From: Phycisphaerae bacterium
GTDB taxonomy: Bacteria > Planctomycetota > Phycisphaerae > Sedimentisphaerales > Anaerobacaceae
Length of the DNA: 64,000 nucleotides
Assembly: GCA_012744475.1 (NCBI GenBank)
Contig: JAAYBV010000055.1
Span: forward strand, 122,650 to 186,649
Direction of reading: 5' to 3'
Under the pieces are notes generated by a model, which was not told where the DNA came from, did not search any database, and was given only the letters and a program-made list of their open reading frames with translations. Shown here piece by piece: positions 37,278 to 45,599 of this stretch (the first letter of the stretch is position 1; each line of letters opens with the position of its first letter). The position numbers were made by a program, and so were the translations under genes.

Positions 37278-38087
37278 CTACCGAGAGTTTGGCGCTGTGG
37301 TCAAAATGTCAGGGTGTTGGTCGGACAGTGAGGTGTGGCAACTGCCGCATACCATTCTACCCAGCACGTCCTTTTGTTCGCCATCTCGCCCGTGACAAGC
37401 GTTGCACCGTCCCACCTGCGGATCGGCGATCATCGAACGAGGGGCCTCTCCCGACACGCTCTGGTTGAGCACGATGACGGTCCGCCTGGCGGTATCGGCC
37501 GTGAGACGCGCGCACCGCTCCATGTGCTCCTTGCCCGCCACGGGATATCCGGAAGCCTTGCTCCACAGAGCTACCGAGGGATGGCATAGAACCGACCGAG
37601 CGACGGACCCCGGCATCGGCACATCCAGCCTGGGCCTGATGGGAACGTACACGGGGAGTTCCGCCTGTTCGTACCACAGGAACACCTGGCTGGTCAGGCT
37701 CACCTGCTGCTCTCTTGCGGAGGCAAAAAGTGCGATCACCGCCGCCGCACCGTTGAGAGCACCGCACAGAGAGCCCCAGCTCGCGACTCCGCCGGCGCCA
37801 TAAGTCATCATCGAGCATGGGAAAGACCGATAGGGTTCGCCATATCGCTCAGCCAGTTGCCAGACGATGCCCTTGAAGACGCCGTACATGCAGTGGCCGT
37901 CGTAGTGATATTGATAGGCCCGCTCGGCGGTCGTCTCGGGGTCCAATACCCGATAGGGCCAGGGGAGCGCACCACGGTCTGTCTCGCTCTGCGTGCTCTT
38001 TCTCTCCGCCGGCGCCCAGGACGACAGGATGCAGGCCCCCGCCGCAATGCCTGCGGCACTGAACGCCTCTCTTCGCGTCAATTGCAT
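37278..38087 (-). CDS. Tat-exported C-GCAxxG-C-C family protein with two CxxCH haem motifs
   Basis: 269 aa from an ATG at 38087 (GGAG upstream), with a twin-arginine signal LTRREAFSAAGIAAGACIL. The middle resembles the C-GCAxxG-C-C redox family: Cys66 (GHCMYGVFKG), Cys91, WGSLCGALNGAAAV (Cys108), Cys168 and Cys192. It ends with CNACH (228-232) and CGSCH (247-251), two c-type haem sites within 24 residues. The family is usually soluble and haem-free, so this is an exported fusion variant that would carry electrons. It is divergent from asnA and not in an operon. Confidence 0.78.
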   Translation of the reverse strand: MQLTRREAFSAAGIAAGACILSSWAPAERKSTQSETDRGALPWPYRVLDPETTAERAYQYHYDGHCMYGVFKGIVWQLAERYGEPYRSFPCSMMTYGAGGVASWGSLCGALNGAAAVIALFASAREQQVSLTSQVFLWYEQAELPVYVPIRPRLDVPMPGSVARSVLCHPSVALWSKASGYPVAGKEHMERCARLTADTARRTVIVLNQSVSGEAPRSMIADPQVGRCNACHGRDGEQKDVLGRMVCGSCHTSLSDQHPDILTTAPNSR

Positions 38088-38403
38088 GTCCCGGTCTCCA
38101 GTACCCAATCGCCGGTTCGCTGCTCCGCATCCTGGTGCGGCGTCGGCACAGTCCGAAAGACGCAGCGTCACTGCCTGAAGCCCCTGCAACACAGTAGAGC
38201 GGCCCGGCCCGGATTCCAACTGCCGGGCCTCAGAGTAGAAGCGGGCCCACTGCCTGTCAATCCGCGATTCTCCGGCGGACCTCATCGAAATTGCCCCCGC
38301 ATGGAGCAGTTTCGATGATGCCTGGGCAGTGAAGCAGTCGCACATACCTTGAGCCGTGGTTCCGCCGCTCGCCCGGCGTCGCGTCACGAATCGGATTCCA
38401 TTC

Positions 38404-38431
38404 TTGACATTGTCCACCTTTATGATAATAT
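38404..38431 (+). promoter_or_regulatory. Strong sigma-70-type promoter for asnA
   Basis: TTGACA (38404-38409), 16-bp spacer, TAATAT (38426-38431), 53 bp before the start. It is the best -35 in the window. The rest of 38088-38484 (397 bp) shows no gene. Confidence 0.75.
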
Positions 38432-38484
38432 TCGGTAAGCGTGTGACACGATAGAAACGCGTCCGCAGTCCCAGGAGATGCCCA

Positions 38485-39615
38485 ATGCACGACAAGAAAG
38501 CTGACCTGGTCGGTCCCGGAATTGGCGACTATGCCGAACTTGAAAAGACCCTCCCGAACGACTACCACTCCCTCCTGTCACCCAAAGAAACGCAAATCGC
38601 CACCTACGCGGTGAAGGACTACATCGAGCAGAACCTCTGCAAGGAGCTCCACCTCATCCGAGTCACCGTCCCTCTGATCGTCGACGTCGGCAGCGGTGTC
38701 AACGACTACCTCGATCGCGACGGCTCGCGCACCCCCGTTCGCTTCCGCATTTCGAACGACCACAGCAAGAATCCCGTCGACGCCGAAGTCGTTCAGGCGG
38801 CCACAAAATGGAAACGCATGGCGCTCAAGCAGTTTGACATGCAGGCCGGCGAAGGCCTGCTCACGGATATGCGGGCGGTCCGCAAGGACTACTTCCTCGA
38901 TCATGATCACAGCGCCTATGTGGACCAGTGGGATTGGGAATTGGCCATCACGAAGGACCAGCGAAACGTGGAGTTCCTCAAGCAGGTCATCCGGAAGATC
39001 TGGAACGTCCTCAAGGGCGCCGAAGTGCACGTGCAGCAACTCTTCCCACAGCTCAAGACGGACAAGTACCCGGATCTGCCGGACGAGCTGACTTTCCTCC
39101 ACGCGGAGGAGCTTCTCGAACGATATCCCGACCTGCCTCGCAAGCAGCGGGAGACGCGGATCGCGCAGGAGTATCGGGCCGTCTTCATCATCGGCATCGG
39201 CTGGGTGCTCCAGGACGGCTATCCTCACGAGATGAGGGCGGCCGACTACGACGACTGGGCCACGGAGACCACCTCCGGTGACGGCCGCCCGATGCACGGC
39301 CTGAACGGCGACATCCTCGTCTGGAACCCTGTGACCAAACGCCGACATGAGTTGACATCCATGGGCATCCGCGTCACCGCTGAGTCCCTGAAGAAGCAAC
39401 TGGAGATCACGGGCCAGTTGGATATGCTGAAGCTGCCCTACCATCAGGCGATCCTGAACGATCACATTCCACTGAGCATCGGCGGCGGCATCGGCCAGTC
39501 CCGCACGTTCATGCTGCTGCTGAAGAAGGCTCACCTCGGCGAGGTCAGCGCAACCGTCTGGCCCAAAATCCTCAAAGACATGTGCAGGAAGAAGAACATC
39601 CACGTGATCGAGTAG
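38485..39615 (+). CDS. asnA: Aspartate--ammonia ligase (AsnA)
   Basis: Makes asparagine from aspartate, ammonia and ATP in the cytoplasm. 376 aa against 330 for the E. coli enzyme. The alignment by eye is close all along: KWKRMALKQFDMQAGEGLLTDMRAVR, HSAYVDQWDWE, LLERYPDLPRKQRE, HEMRAADYDDW, GLNGDILVWNP, LTSMGIRV and IGGGIGQSRTFMLLL, which include the class-II synthetase-like ATP-binding motif 3. It is about 45 residues longer than E. coli AsnA, mostly at the N-terminus. It uses free ammonia, which fits with the nitrogen-related genes at 47-55 kb. It is a single gene with its own promoter. Confidence 0.96.
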   Translation: MHDKKADLVGPGIGDYAELEKTLPNDYHSLLSPKETQIATYAVKDYIEQNLCKELHLIRVTVPLIVDVGSGVNDYLDRDGSRTPVRFRISNDHSKNPVDAEVVQAATKWKRMALKQFDMQAGEGLLTDMRAVRKDYFLDHDHSAYVDQWDWELAITKDQRNVEFLKQVIRKIWNVLKGAEVHVQQLFPQLKTDKYPDLPDELTFLHAEELLERYPDLPRKQRETRIAQEYRAVFIIGIGWVLQDGYPHEMRAADYDDWATETTSGDGRPMHGLNGDILVWNPVTKRRHELTSMGIRVTAESLKKQLEITGQLDMLKLPYHQAILNDHIPLSIGGGIGQSRTFMLLLKKAHLGEVSATVWPKILKDMCRKKNIHVIE

Positions 39616-39705
39616 AGACGGTGCGACCTCTGACCGTCGGCCCAAGCCCACAACGTCGGCCGGCACCCGAAGGGGTTCTCACAGGGCAGCAGCTTCGCCC
39701 GCCCT

Positions 39706-41478
39706 TCACTTAGCCTGCTCGGCGCGGAGCTTATCGTAGACCTCCTGCTTGAACTTCGCGGTGGTCAGGTCCCACTCGTTGAACATCTCGAGCCCCTGCC
39801 GCTCGGCGATCTCGAACAGCCGGTCGGCCTCCCGGAGGCGGCTGTCCACGTCGCCGGCGTTCAGTCGCAGCTTGGCGTACATCAGCGGCATGCGGGCCAC
39901 CTGCACTCGTGCCGCGAACGTGGGGTCATCCGCGGCCAGACGCTCGGCTTCATCGAACAGCCGGTCGTACTGCACGATCAGCTCGGGGGCGAGGTAACCA
40001 TTGCGGTGGTCGGTGGGTCCACCGAAGATCTTCAGGTCGGCGCCGGACCTCTCCAGCGCATCGTGCATGCGGTCGATATACCGCCGGATCGGCCTGCCCG
40101 CCAGACCGTAGTAGCCATCGAGGAAGTCGTCCATCACCATGGACGCGTCCTGGTCCGGGTCCCACATAAGCTTGGCGAGAAGGTAGCCACGCAACTCGGC
40201 GAACTCGCCGCCAATCTCGCGATTGGCCTGCGAGTAGACTCCCATGACCCGATGCGACGCTAAGTGTTGCAGGTTGGGCTTGAGCACGCGCAGGTTGGGG
40301 AAGGGGCTGACGAGGTTGGCAAACTGGATCGTGTAGTCCCAGATTACGATAATCCGCGAGATGGCCGCCCAGCGGCCGATCTCCTCGCGAAAGGAGACGC
40401 TCTCCGCCCGCCCGTCGGTGGCGAACGATTGGCTGCGATTCAGTTCGAGCGTGCATAGCTGGATGCCGACGTTGGGAAGGGCCTTCAGCGTGCGCGGGGG
40501 CTTGCGGGAATACTGGTAGGCCAGCGTGGTGATGATCTTGTCGGGGAACTGAGCCGCGATCGTGTTGACGAATTCGAGCAGCGATCCCATCGGCGTTCCT
40601 TCGCGGTCGTCCGCAGCGCGGCAGTTGGGACACTCGCAGTTGCCGGCCCAGTCCATCTGACTGATCGACCAGTACGGCAGGTGTGGCTCCTTGGCGGTCA
40701 TCTCCCGCAGCCTGTGAATGACCAACTGGATCACGTCCGGATTGGTGAGGCAAAGCTGTTTGTCACGCACACGCCTGCCGTCGACGAGAGAGAAGTACTC
40801 CGGGTGCGTCTGGAAATACTCCTCCGGCGGCACGACCGAGAAGAAGCTATGACACCAGAGGCCCCAGTCGCCGCCCCCGTTGAGCTTGAGGCGCATGGCG
40901 ATGGGACTTCCCTGAGACGCGATGTCACGGTAGCTCGTGCGCCGCCAGGCGAAGGCCGGCACCTGCGTGTCGTCGATCTGACCAATCATGAGAGCGGGCC
41001 GGGAAGGGATGCGCGACGCCTCCGAGGTGTACCAGCGGCAACCGACGTAGTCTTCCAGGAAGGTATAGACGCCATAGAGGTTGCCCAGGTCGGCTCCGCC
41101 CGCGATGACAAGATGCCCTCCGACAGTGCGGATGACGAACCCCTGGGGGCCGAGACTGGCGAAGTCGACCGTCGCAGGCAATCGATCGAGATGAGCGTTC
41201 CGGCCGATGACGATCTCGTGCTGTCCCATGGGGACCGTATCGGAGACGATGGGCAGCTCGACGGAGGTAACCTGCTTGAGAAAAGCCTGAAGCTCGCTGG
41301 CCGCCAGCAAGGTCCGCTCCGGGGCATCATCGGCCCGGACGATCTGAAACGGGGACCGCCCGTTCTCCACGAGCACGAGTTGAGTCGACGTGGGTCGACC
41401 GGGCTGCTGCCCCCATGCGGATCCGGACCACGAGAACGCGGCGACCAGCAGTATCAGGGTGCATCTCGAACCTCTCAT
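39706..41478 (-). CDS. Secreted DUF4838 family protein
   Basis: 590 aa with a signal peptide (LILLVAAFSWSGSAWGQ) from the ATG at 41478, behind GGGAG. The N-terminal ~150 residues look like the helper domain found ahead of glycoside hydrolases (AASELQAFLKQVTSVELPIV, IVIGRNAH, GFVIRTVGGHLVIAGGADLGNLYGVYTFLEDYVGCRWY). The DUF4838 core follows: VPPEEYFQTHPEYFSLVDGRR, LCLTNPDVI, YWSISQMDWAGNCECPNC with a Cys-x2-Cys pair. It is probably a TIM-barrel glycosidase of the hexosaminidase-like kind, by family resemblance. Divergent from the M28 peptidase gene. Confidence 0.85.
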   Translation of the reverse strand: MRGSRCTLILLVAAFSWSGSAWGQQPGRPTSTQLVLVENGRSPFQIVRADDAPERTLLAASELQAFLKQVTSVELPIVSDTVPMGQHEIVIGRNAHLDRLPATVDFASLGPQGFVIRTVGGHLVIAGGADLGNLYGVYTFLEDYVGCRWYTSEASRIPSRPALMIGQIDDTQVPAFAWRRTSYRDIASQGSPIAMRLKLNGGGDWGLWCHSFFSVVPPEEYFQTHPEYFSLVDGRRVRDKQLCLTNPDVIQLVIHRLREMTAKEPHLPYWSISQMDWAGNCECPNCRAADDREGTPMGSLLEFVNTIAAQFPDKIITTLAYQYSRKPPRTLKALPNVGIQLCTLELNRSQSFATDGRAESVSFREEIGRWAAISRIIVIWDYTIQFANLVSPFPNLRVLKPNLQHLASHRVMGVYSQANREIGGEFAELRGYLLAKLMWDPDQDASMVMDDFLDGYYGLAGRPIRRYIDRMHDALERSGADLKIFGGPTDHRNGYLAPELIVQYDRLFDEAERLAADDPTFAARVQVARMPLMYAKLRLNAGDVDSRLREADRLFEIAERQGLEMFNEWDLTTAKFKQEVYDKLRAEQAK

Positions 41479-41609
41479 AGGCATTCTCCCATCGAATTCA
41501 CCACGCCGGACTTCATCACGCACTCCATGATAGCTGGTCGAGCTTCTCTTGGCTGCAAATTTCGCAAGGCGGGAATTCCCCTCCGACCACGGCCGCAGCG
41601 CTGCACCGA

Positions 41610-41638
41610 TTGCAGGAATCTGCCGGCGGCCGTACAAT
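41610..41638 (+). promoter_or_regulatory. Sigma-70-type promoter for the M28 peptidase gene
   Basis: TTGCAG (41610-41615), 17-bp spacer, TACAAT (41633-41638), 54 bp before the start codon. Confidence 0.6.
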
Positions 41639-41692
41639 GCTCAACGATCCGCCCTGTTGCGGCACAAGCATGGTTCGAACGGAGCGCACGCT

Positions 41693-42730
41693 ATGAGACA
41701 CACGACGATTTGCACGACGGGATTCCTGTTCCTTCTCTCGGCCGGCTTCCTCGAAATGGTCGGAACCGGCCGGGCGCGGGGCAACACCGGCGACACGTTG
41801 GATGACGCGACCATACGCGCCCTGATCGGCGCCGTCGATCGCGAGCGAATGTCCAGGAACCTTTTCTATCTGTCCAAGGACCCGCTGCCCTTTCGAAAGC
41901 TGAACCTGACGCTGCCCGGTCACGAGAAGAACACGCTCCACGAGGCCGACGACTATCTTGCCGGCCGGCTGGAGGCGAGGGGATACCGCGTCGAGCGAGA
42001 AGGCGTCCAAGTGCAGGCGTTTCGTTGCGACACGAGCAAACCCAAGCAGCATCAGTACTCGGCTCCCAAACCCGAAGACCCGTGGTATACGGCGTACAAT
42101 CTCTATGTCGAAAAGAAAGGCCGCTCACACCCGGACCGCATCATCATGGTGCTGGCACACAAGGATTCGCAGAGCTGGGTCGATTCGCCGGGGGCCAACG
42201 ACAACGCCATTGGCACCATCGGCGTGCTGGAAATGGCGCGCATCCTCGCGGAATACCCTTCCGAGTGCACTATTCGGTTCCTCTTCTGCAACGAGGAGCA
42301 CACGCCCTGGACCAGCAGGACCGCAGCGCAAAAGGCCAAATCACGCGGAGACGACATCGTCGCCGTGTTCAACCTGGACGGCATCGGCGCCAAGACCGCC
42401 GAGCAGACGGCCGCAGGCAAGAAGACCAACGTGACCGCCTACACGAAGCCGGAGGGCCGGCATCTGGCCGAGGTGATGGCCGAGGTGAATGCTCGATACT
42501 CGATCGGCCTCGAACAGCGCATGGCCGAGCGGTCCCAGCCGGGCGATGACGATGGCTCGTTCGTCCTGGCTGGCTACCCAGCGGCGGTCATCAACATCGG
42601 GTCCTGGCCCTACGGCGATCCCAACTACCACGCCGAGGGCGATATCCCGGAGGCGTGCGACGTCGACAACGCCGCGATGACCGTGCAGGCGACGCTGGCC
42701 GCAGTGCTGACCCTCGACCGTCGCTTCTAA
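41693..42730 (+). CDS. Secreted M28-family zinc metallopeptidase
   Basis: 345 aa with a signal peptide (ICTTGFLFLLSAGFLEMVGTGRARG). The M28 two-zinc site is visible in order: VLAHKDSQS (His), SPGANDNAIG (bridging Asp), CNEEHTPW (catalytic and ligand Glu), FNLDGIGA (Asp) and a late NYHAEGD (His). The first ligand strand is H-K-D where most members have H-x-D. Start is the ATG at 41693 behind GGAG. It should remove N-terminal residues from peptides outside the cytoplasm. It is convergent with a pseudopilin gene. Confidence 0.88.
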   Translation: MRHTTICTTGFLFLLSAGFLEMVGTGRARGNTGDTLDDATIRALIGAVDRERMSRNLFYLSKDPLPFRKLNLTLPGHEKNTLHEADDYLAGRLEARGYRVEREGVQVQAFRCDTSKPKQHQYSAPKPEDPWYTAYNLYVEKKGRSHPDRIIMVLAHKDSQSWVDSPGANDNAIGTIGVLEMARILAEYPSECTIRFLFCNEEHTPWTSRTAAQKAKSRGDDIVAVFNLDGIGAKTAEQTAAGKKTNVTAYTKPEGRHLAEVMAEVNARYSIGLEQRMAERSQPGDDDGSFVLAGYPAAVINIGSWPYGDPNYHAEGDIPEACDVDNAAMTVQATLAAVLTLDRRF

Positions 42731-42781
42731 CGCAACACGGGACGAGAGTTGTCCTGCGCCTGCCGGCGGCACTGCGCACGG

Positions 42782-43567
42782 CTATGGCTCGTAGCCGAGC
42801 TTTCCCCAGGCGGCGCGTTGGACGCGCTGGATGTCCGGGTTGTCGCCGACGGCGATATAGGACTGGTAGTTGCCCTCCAGCCGGGACACCTTGACGGTAC
42901 GCTGGTCCTGCCACTTCCAATATTCGGCGTGGCCGTCCCCAAAGCTGAAGTTGGTGCCGTCGCCGTGGCGGGTCGGCGGAATATCCCACCAGGAGGCCTG
43001 ATTGTAGAAGATAGTCCAGCTCTGGGTGCTGGTCTTGCCCTCGTCGACGTAGACCAGACGTTCGCCCGGCCGCTTGATCTGGGAGCGCCGCCGGATGTAG
43101 ATCTCCTTGGGCGCGCCGATCGCCGTGCTGCCCATCGCGCCGTTCATCGCGTCGACAATCGCATAGGTGTTGACCTCGCCGCGAATGCCGGTCGGGCACT
43201 TGTAGATCTTGAGCTGGCCGATGTAGGGCCACATCGCGCCGTCCTGGATGCCCTGGATGCGCTGCTCGGTGGCCCAGCCGTCGTGGTAGTACAGCCAGCA
43301 CGGCTCTTCGTTGTCGTTGTGGCCCTCGGTGTTCTCGACGGTGCAGGCGTTGACGATCTTCTGATCGTTGTCATCGGCGTACATCACCCAGGCCAGGCCG
43401 AACTGCTTGACGTTGCTCAGGCACACGGCCCGCTTGCCCTGCTCCCGCGCCCGCGAGAGGGCCGGCATCAGGATCGCCATCAGCACCGCAATGACGGCGA
43501 CCACCACAAGAAGCTCGATCAGTGTGAACGCTCCGCGTCCCGCCGGGTTCTTGCCCATCGTACCCAT
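42782..43567 (-). CDS. Pseudopilin-like protein with prepilin N-terminus and H-X9-DG motif
   Basis: 261 aa from the ATG at 43567, with a GGAGG ribosome site. The prepilin motif is GRGA|FTLIE, then [34 protein letters not shown]. The H-X9-DG motif is [12 protein letters not shown] near the C-terminus. It is closest to the protein at 28023 (shared [19 protein letters not shown] and [13 protein letters not shown] endings such as [13 protein letters not shown] against [13 protein letters not shown]). It has its own probable promoter and is divergent from the GlmU-like operon. Confidence 0.85.
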   Translation of the reverse strand: MGTMGKNPAGRGAFTLIELLVVVAVIAVLMAILMPALSRAREQGKRAVCLSNVKQFGLAWVMYADDNDQKIVNACTVENTEGHNDNEEPCWLYYHDGWATEQRIQGIQDGAMWPYIGQLKIYKCPTGIRGEVNTYAIVDAMNGAMGSTAIGAPKEIYIRRRSQIKRPGERLVYVDEGKTSTQSWTIFYNQASWWDIPPTRHGDGTNFSFGDGHAEYWKWQDQRTVKVSRLEGNYQSYIAVGDNPDIQRVQRAAWGKLGYEP

Positions 43568-43703
43568 CGTCTCTCGCGACCTCCTTCCCCCTTGATCTTG
43601 CGCTGTCCGTGTCGTTGCTCTACTCATGGCTCCTGCTCCAATTCTGTTACACCGCCAGTTTCCCTTTGCCCTCACAAAGGGAGTTTCTGCACACGACGCC
43701 TTT

Positions 43704-43733
43704 ATGCTACCAGAAAACGCGACCCAACCACAA
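43704..43733 (-). promoter_or_regulatory. Possible promoter for the 42782 pseudopilin gene
   Basis: On the minus strand TTGTGG (43733-43728), 18-bp spacer, TAGCAT (43709-43704). A CCCTTTG/CAAAGGG hairpin (43662-43681) lies in the predicted leader. Moderate match only. Confidence 0.35.
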
Positions 43734-43885
43734 CAATTCCGGAGGCGAATTCCGCCTGCCCGGCGAAACCGCCCTTGGCGGCCGGAACACATGGAAAAAG
43801 TTGGCACAATCTCCAATCCACGCCAGAACCGCCCGCTTTTCGGGGATTCTGGCAGGAATCTCCGCCGGACCGGCAGACAGAGACA

Positions 43886-43915
43886 TTGATCGGCGGCGGC
43901 ATGGTGTGATATTAT
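43886..43915 (+). promoter_or_regulatory. Promoter for the GlmU-like/ACP/HMGL operon
   Basis: TTGATC (43886-43891), 18-bp spacer, TATTAT (43910-43915), about 87 bp before the start at 44002. It lies in the 434-bp stretch 43568-44001 together with the divergent pseudopilin leader; no gene is seen there. Confidence 0.5.
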
Positions 43916-44001
43916 GGCAGGGTTGTGCTGGAGCGCTGTCGGTGAGCGCATATGGCCCCACGGGCCCATGCGTCGGAATACCGAACACTGAAGGAGTTCC
44001 T

Positions 44002-45285
44002 ATGCGATTGATCCTTTTCGACCGAGGCACAGAATTCAGAGAGCACTTCTTCCCCCTGACGTTGAGTCGCCCCCTGTGGGAGCTTCGCTGTGGCATCACC
44101 TCCCTTGGGGAGAAGCTCCAGGCCAGGACGGGCATCGGGGATGCCGCCTGCTTTCTGCCCGACTATCTGGCGGCAACGTACCGGACCCGGACCAAGTGCC
44201 CGGTCAACGAAGTCTCCGCACTGACCGGGGACGACCTCTTTCTGGTGGACGCGCGCGTCAAGGCGGACTCCTTCGACGTCCCCGCGGGCGGCGCCGGCGA
44301 GGTGGGTCTGAACGAGCAGGGAGAGATTCTTTACGCACGCGTCACCCAAGCCGATGCAAAAAAGCTCTCGCACGACAATTTCGAAGCGTTTCTGGACGCC
44401 GCCAAGGCAAATCTGCCGCATGTGAACTGCGGGCTGGCGACCTGGAACTACACCTGGGACCTGATCCTGGCGAATCCGGCGCAACTCGTCGCCGACTACG
44501 CTGCGGCAGGAAGGCACGGGATCGAAGGCGCTATCGAGCAACCGAACGCGATCCGAGGCAGCAAGAAGGACGTCTACGTCGCGCCGGGCGTCACGATCCA
44601 TCCGATGGTCGTGATCGACGCCGAGCACGGCCCGGTCTACATCGACGAGGGAGCCGAGATCCATCCGTTCACGCGAATCGAAGGCCCCTGCTACATCGGC
44701 AAGAAGTCGATTCTGCTCGGCGCCAAGTGCCGGGAAGGCAACTCGATCGGGCCGGTCTGCCGCGTCGGTGGCGAGTTGGAGGAGTCCATCATCCAGGGCT
44801 ACTCCAACAAGTATCACGACGGATTCATCGGCCACAGCTATGTGGGCGAGTGGGTCAACCTGGGGGCGCTGACGACCAACAGCGACCTGAAGAACGACTA
44901 TTCCACGGTCTCCGTCATGCTGGACGGCAAGCACGCCATCGATACCGGCTCGCCAAAGGTCGGCGCGCTGATCGGAGACCACGCCAAGACCTCGATCGGG
45001 ACCCTGTTCAACACCGGCTCCTGCATCGGCGCGATGGCGATCATCATGGCGACGGGCAAACCCCTGCCCAAGACGATCCCGAGCTTCGCCTGGTTTGTCG
45101 AGGGCCTGGTCACCAAGGGCTTCGGTCGAAGCACGCTGTATGAGACCGCCGCGATGGCCATGAGCCGCCGCGGACGCCAATGGACCGAGGCGGAGCAGGC
45201 GATGTGGGATGCGATCTTCGAGATCACCGCACCCATGCGAAAAGAGGCCATCCAGAAGAGCCGCAGAGCAATGATGGCGAAGTAA
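44002..45285 (+). CDS. GlmU-like putative sugar-1-phosphate nucleotidyltransferase/acyltransferase
   Basis: 427 aa, start behind AAGGAG. The N-terminal ~190 residues resemble a degenerate nucleotidyltransferase (MRLILFDRG, PLTLSRPLWELRCGITSLGEKL, NEVSALTGDDLFLVDAR). The C-terminal half is a left-handed beta helix of hexapeptide repeats (VYVAPGVTIHPMVVIDAEHGPVYIDEGAEIHPFTRIEGPCYIGKKSILLGAKCREG), ending with acyltransferase-like GHSYVGEWVNLGALTTNSDLKNDY. It matches the alternative bacterial GlmU-type family often labelled putative sugar nucleotidyltransferase. It starts an operon with an acyl carrier protein 23 bp downstream, which suggests it may use an ACP-bound acyl donor. Confidence 0.8.
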   Translation: MRLILFDRGTEFREHFFPLTLSRPLWELRCGITSLGEKLQARTGIGDAACFLPDYLAATYRTRTKCPVNEVSALTGDDLFLVDARVKADSFDVPAGGAGEVGLNEQGEILYARVTQADAKKLSHDNFEAFLDAAKANLPHVNCGLATWNYTWDLILANPAQLVADYAAAGRHGIEGAIEQPNAIRGSKKDVYVAPGVTIHPMVVIDAEHGPVYIDEGAEIHPFTRIEGPCYIGKKSILLGAKCREGNSIGPVCRVGGELEESIIQGYSNKYHDGFIGHSYVGEWVNLGALTTNSDLKNDYSTVSVMLDGKHAIDTGSPKVGALIGDHAKTSIGTLFNTGSCIGAMAIIMATGKPLPKTIPSFAWFVEGLVTKGFGRSTLYETAAMAMSRRGRQWTEAEQAMWDAIFEITAPMRKEAIQKSRRAMMAK

Positions 45286-45308
45286 CGTTCAGAGACGGGA
45301 GGTAGTTC

Positions 45309-45569
45309 ATGGCGACAGTAGCAGAACGTGTCAAGGCAGTGACCGCGCGAGTGCTGAGAGTGCCCCCGGAGGACATTCGTCCAGAGCACAGTTTCACGGA
45401 GGATCTTGGGGCCGAGAGTGTGCAGTCCATCGAACTGGTGGCGATGTTCGAAGAGGAGTTCGGCATCGAGATGGACGAGGACGCGGCGTTGTCGGTCGAA
45501 ACCGTCGGGGCCGCCGTCAAGTTCATCACGAACGTATGCAAAGAACAAGGCGTGGACGTAGAGGAGTAG
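45309..45569 (+). CDS. Acyl carrier protein, variant motif
   Basis: 86 aa, acidic, four-helix ACP pattern. The phosphopantetheine site reads LGAESVQSIELVAMFEEEFGIEMDED; Ser37 is the attachment residue. The usual D-S-L is changed to E-S-V, which is uncommon in fatty-acid AcpP, so this is probably a specialised carrier. Ribosome site GGGAGG is strong. It sits between the GlmU-like gene and the HMGL-family gene with gaps of 23 and 30 bp. Confidence 0.9.
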   Translation: MATVAERVKAVTARVLRVPPEDIRPEHSFTEDLGAESVQSIELVAMFEEEFGIEMDEDAALSVETVGAAVKFITNVCKEQGVDVEE

Positions 45570-45599
45570 AACGTCGGCGCCAAGAAGAAAGGAACTCAC

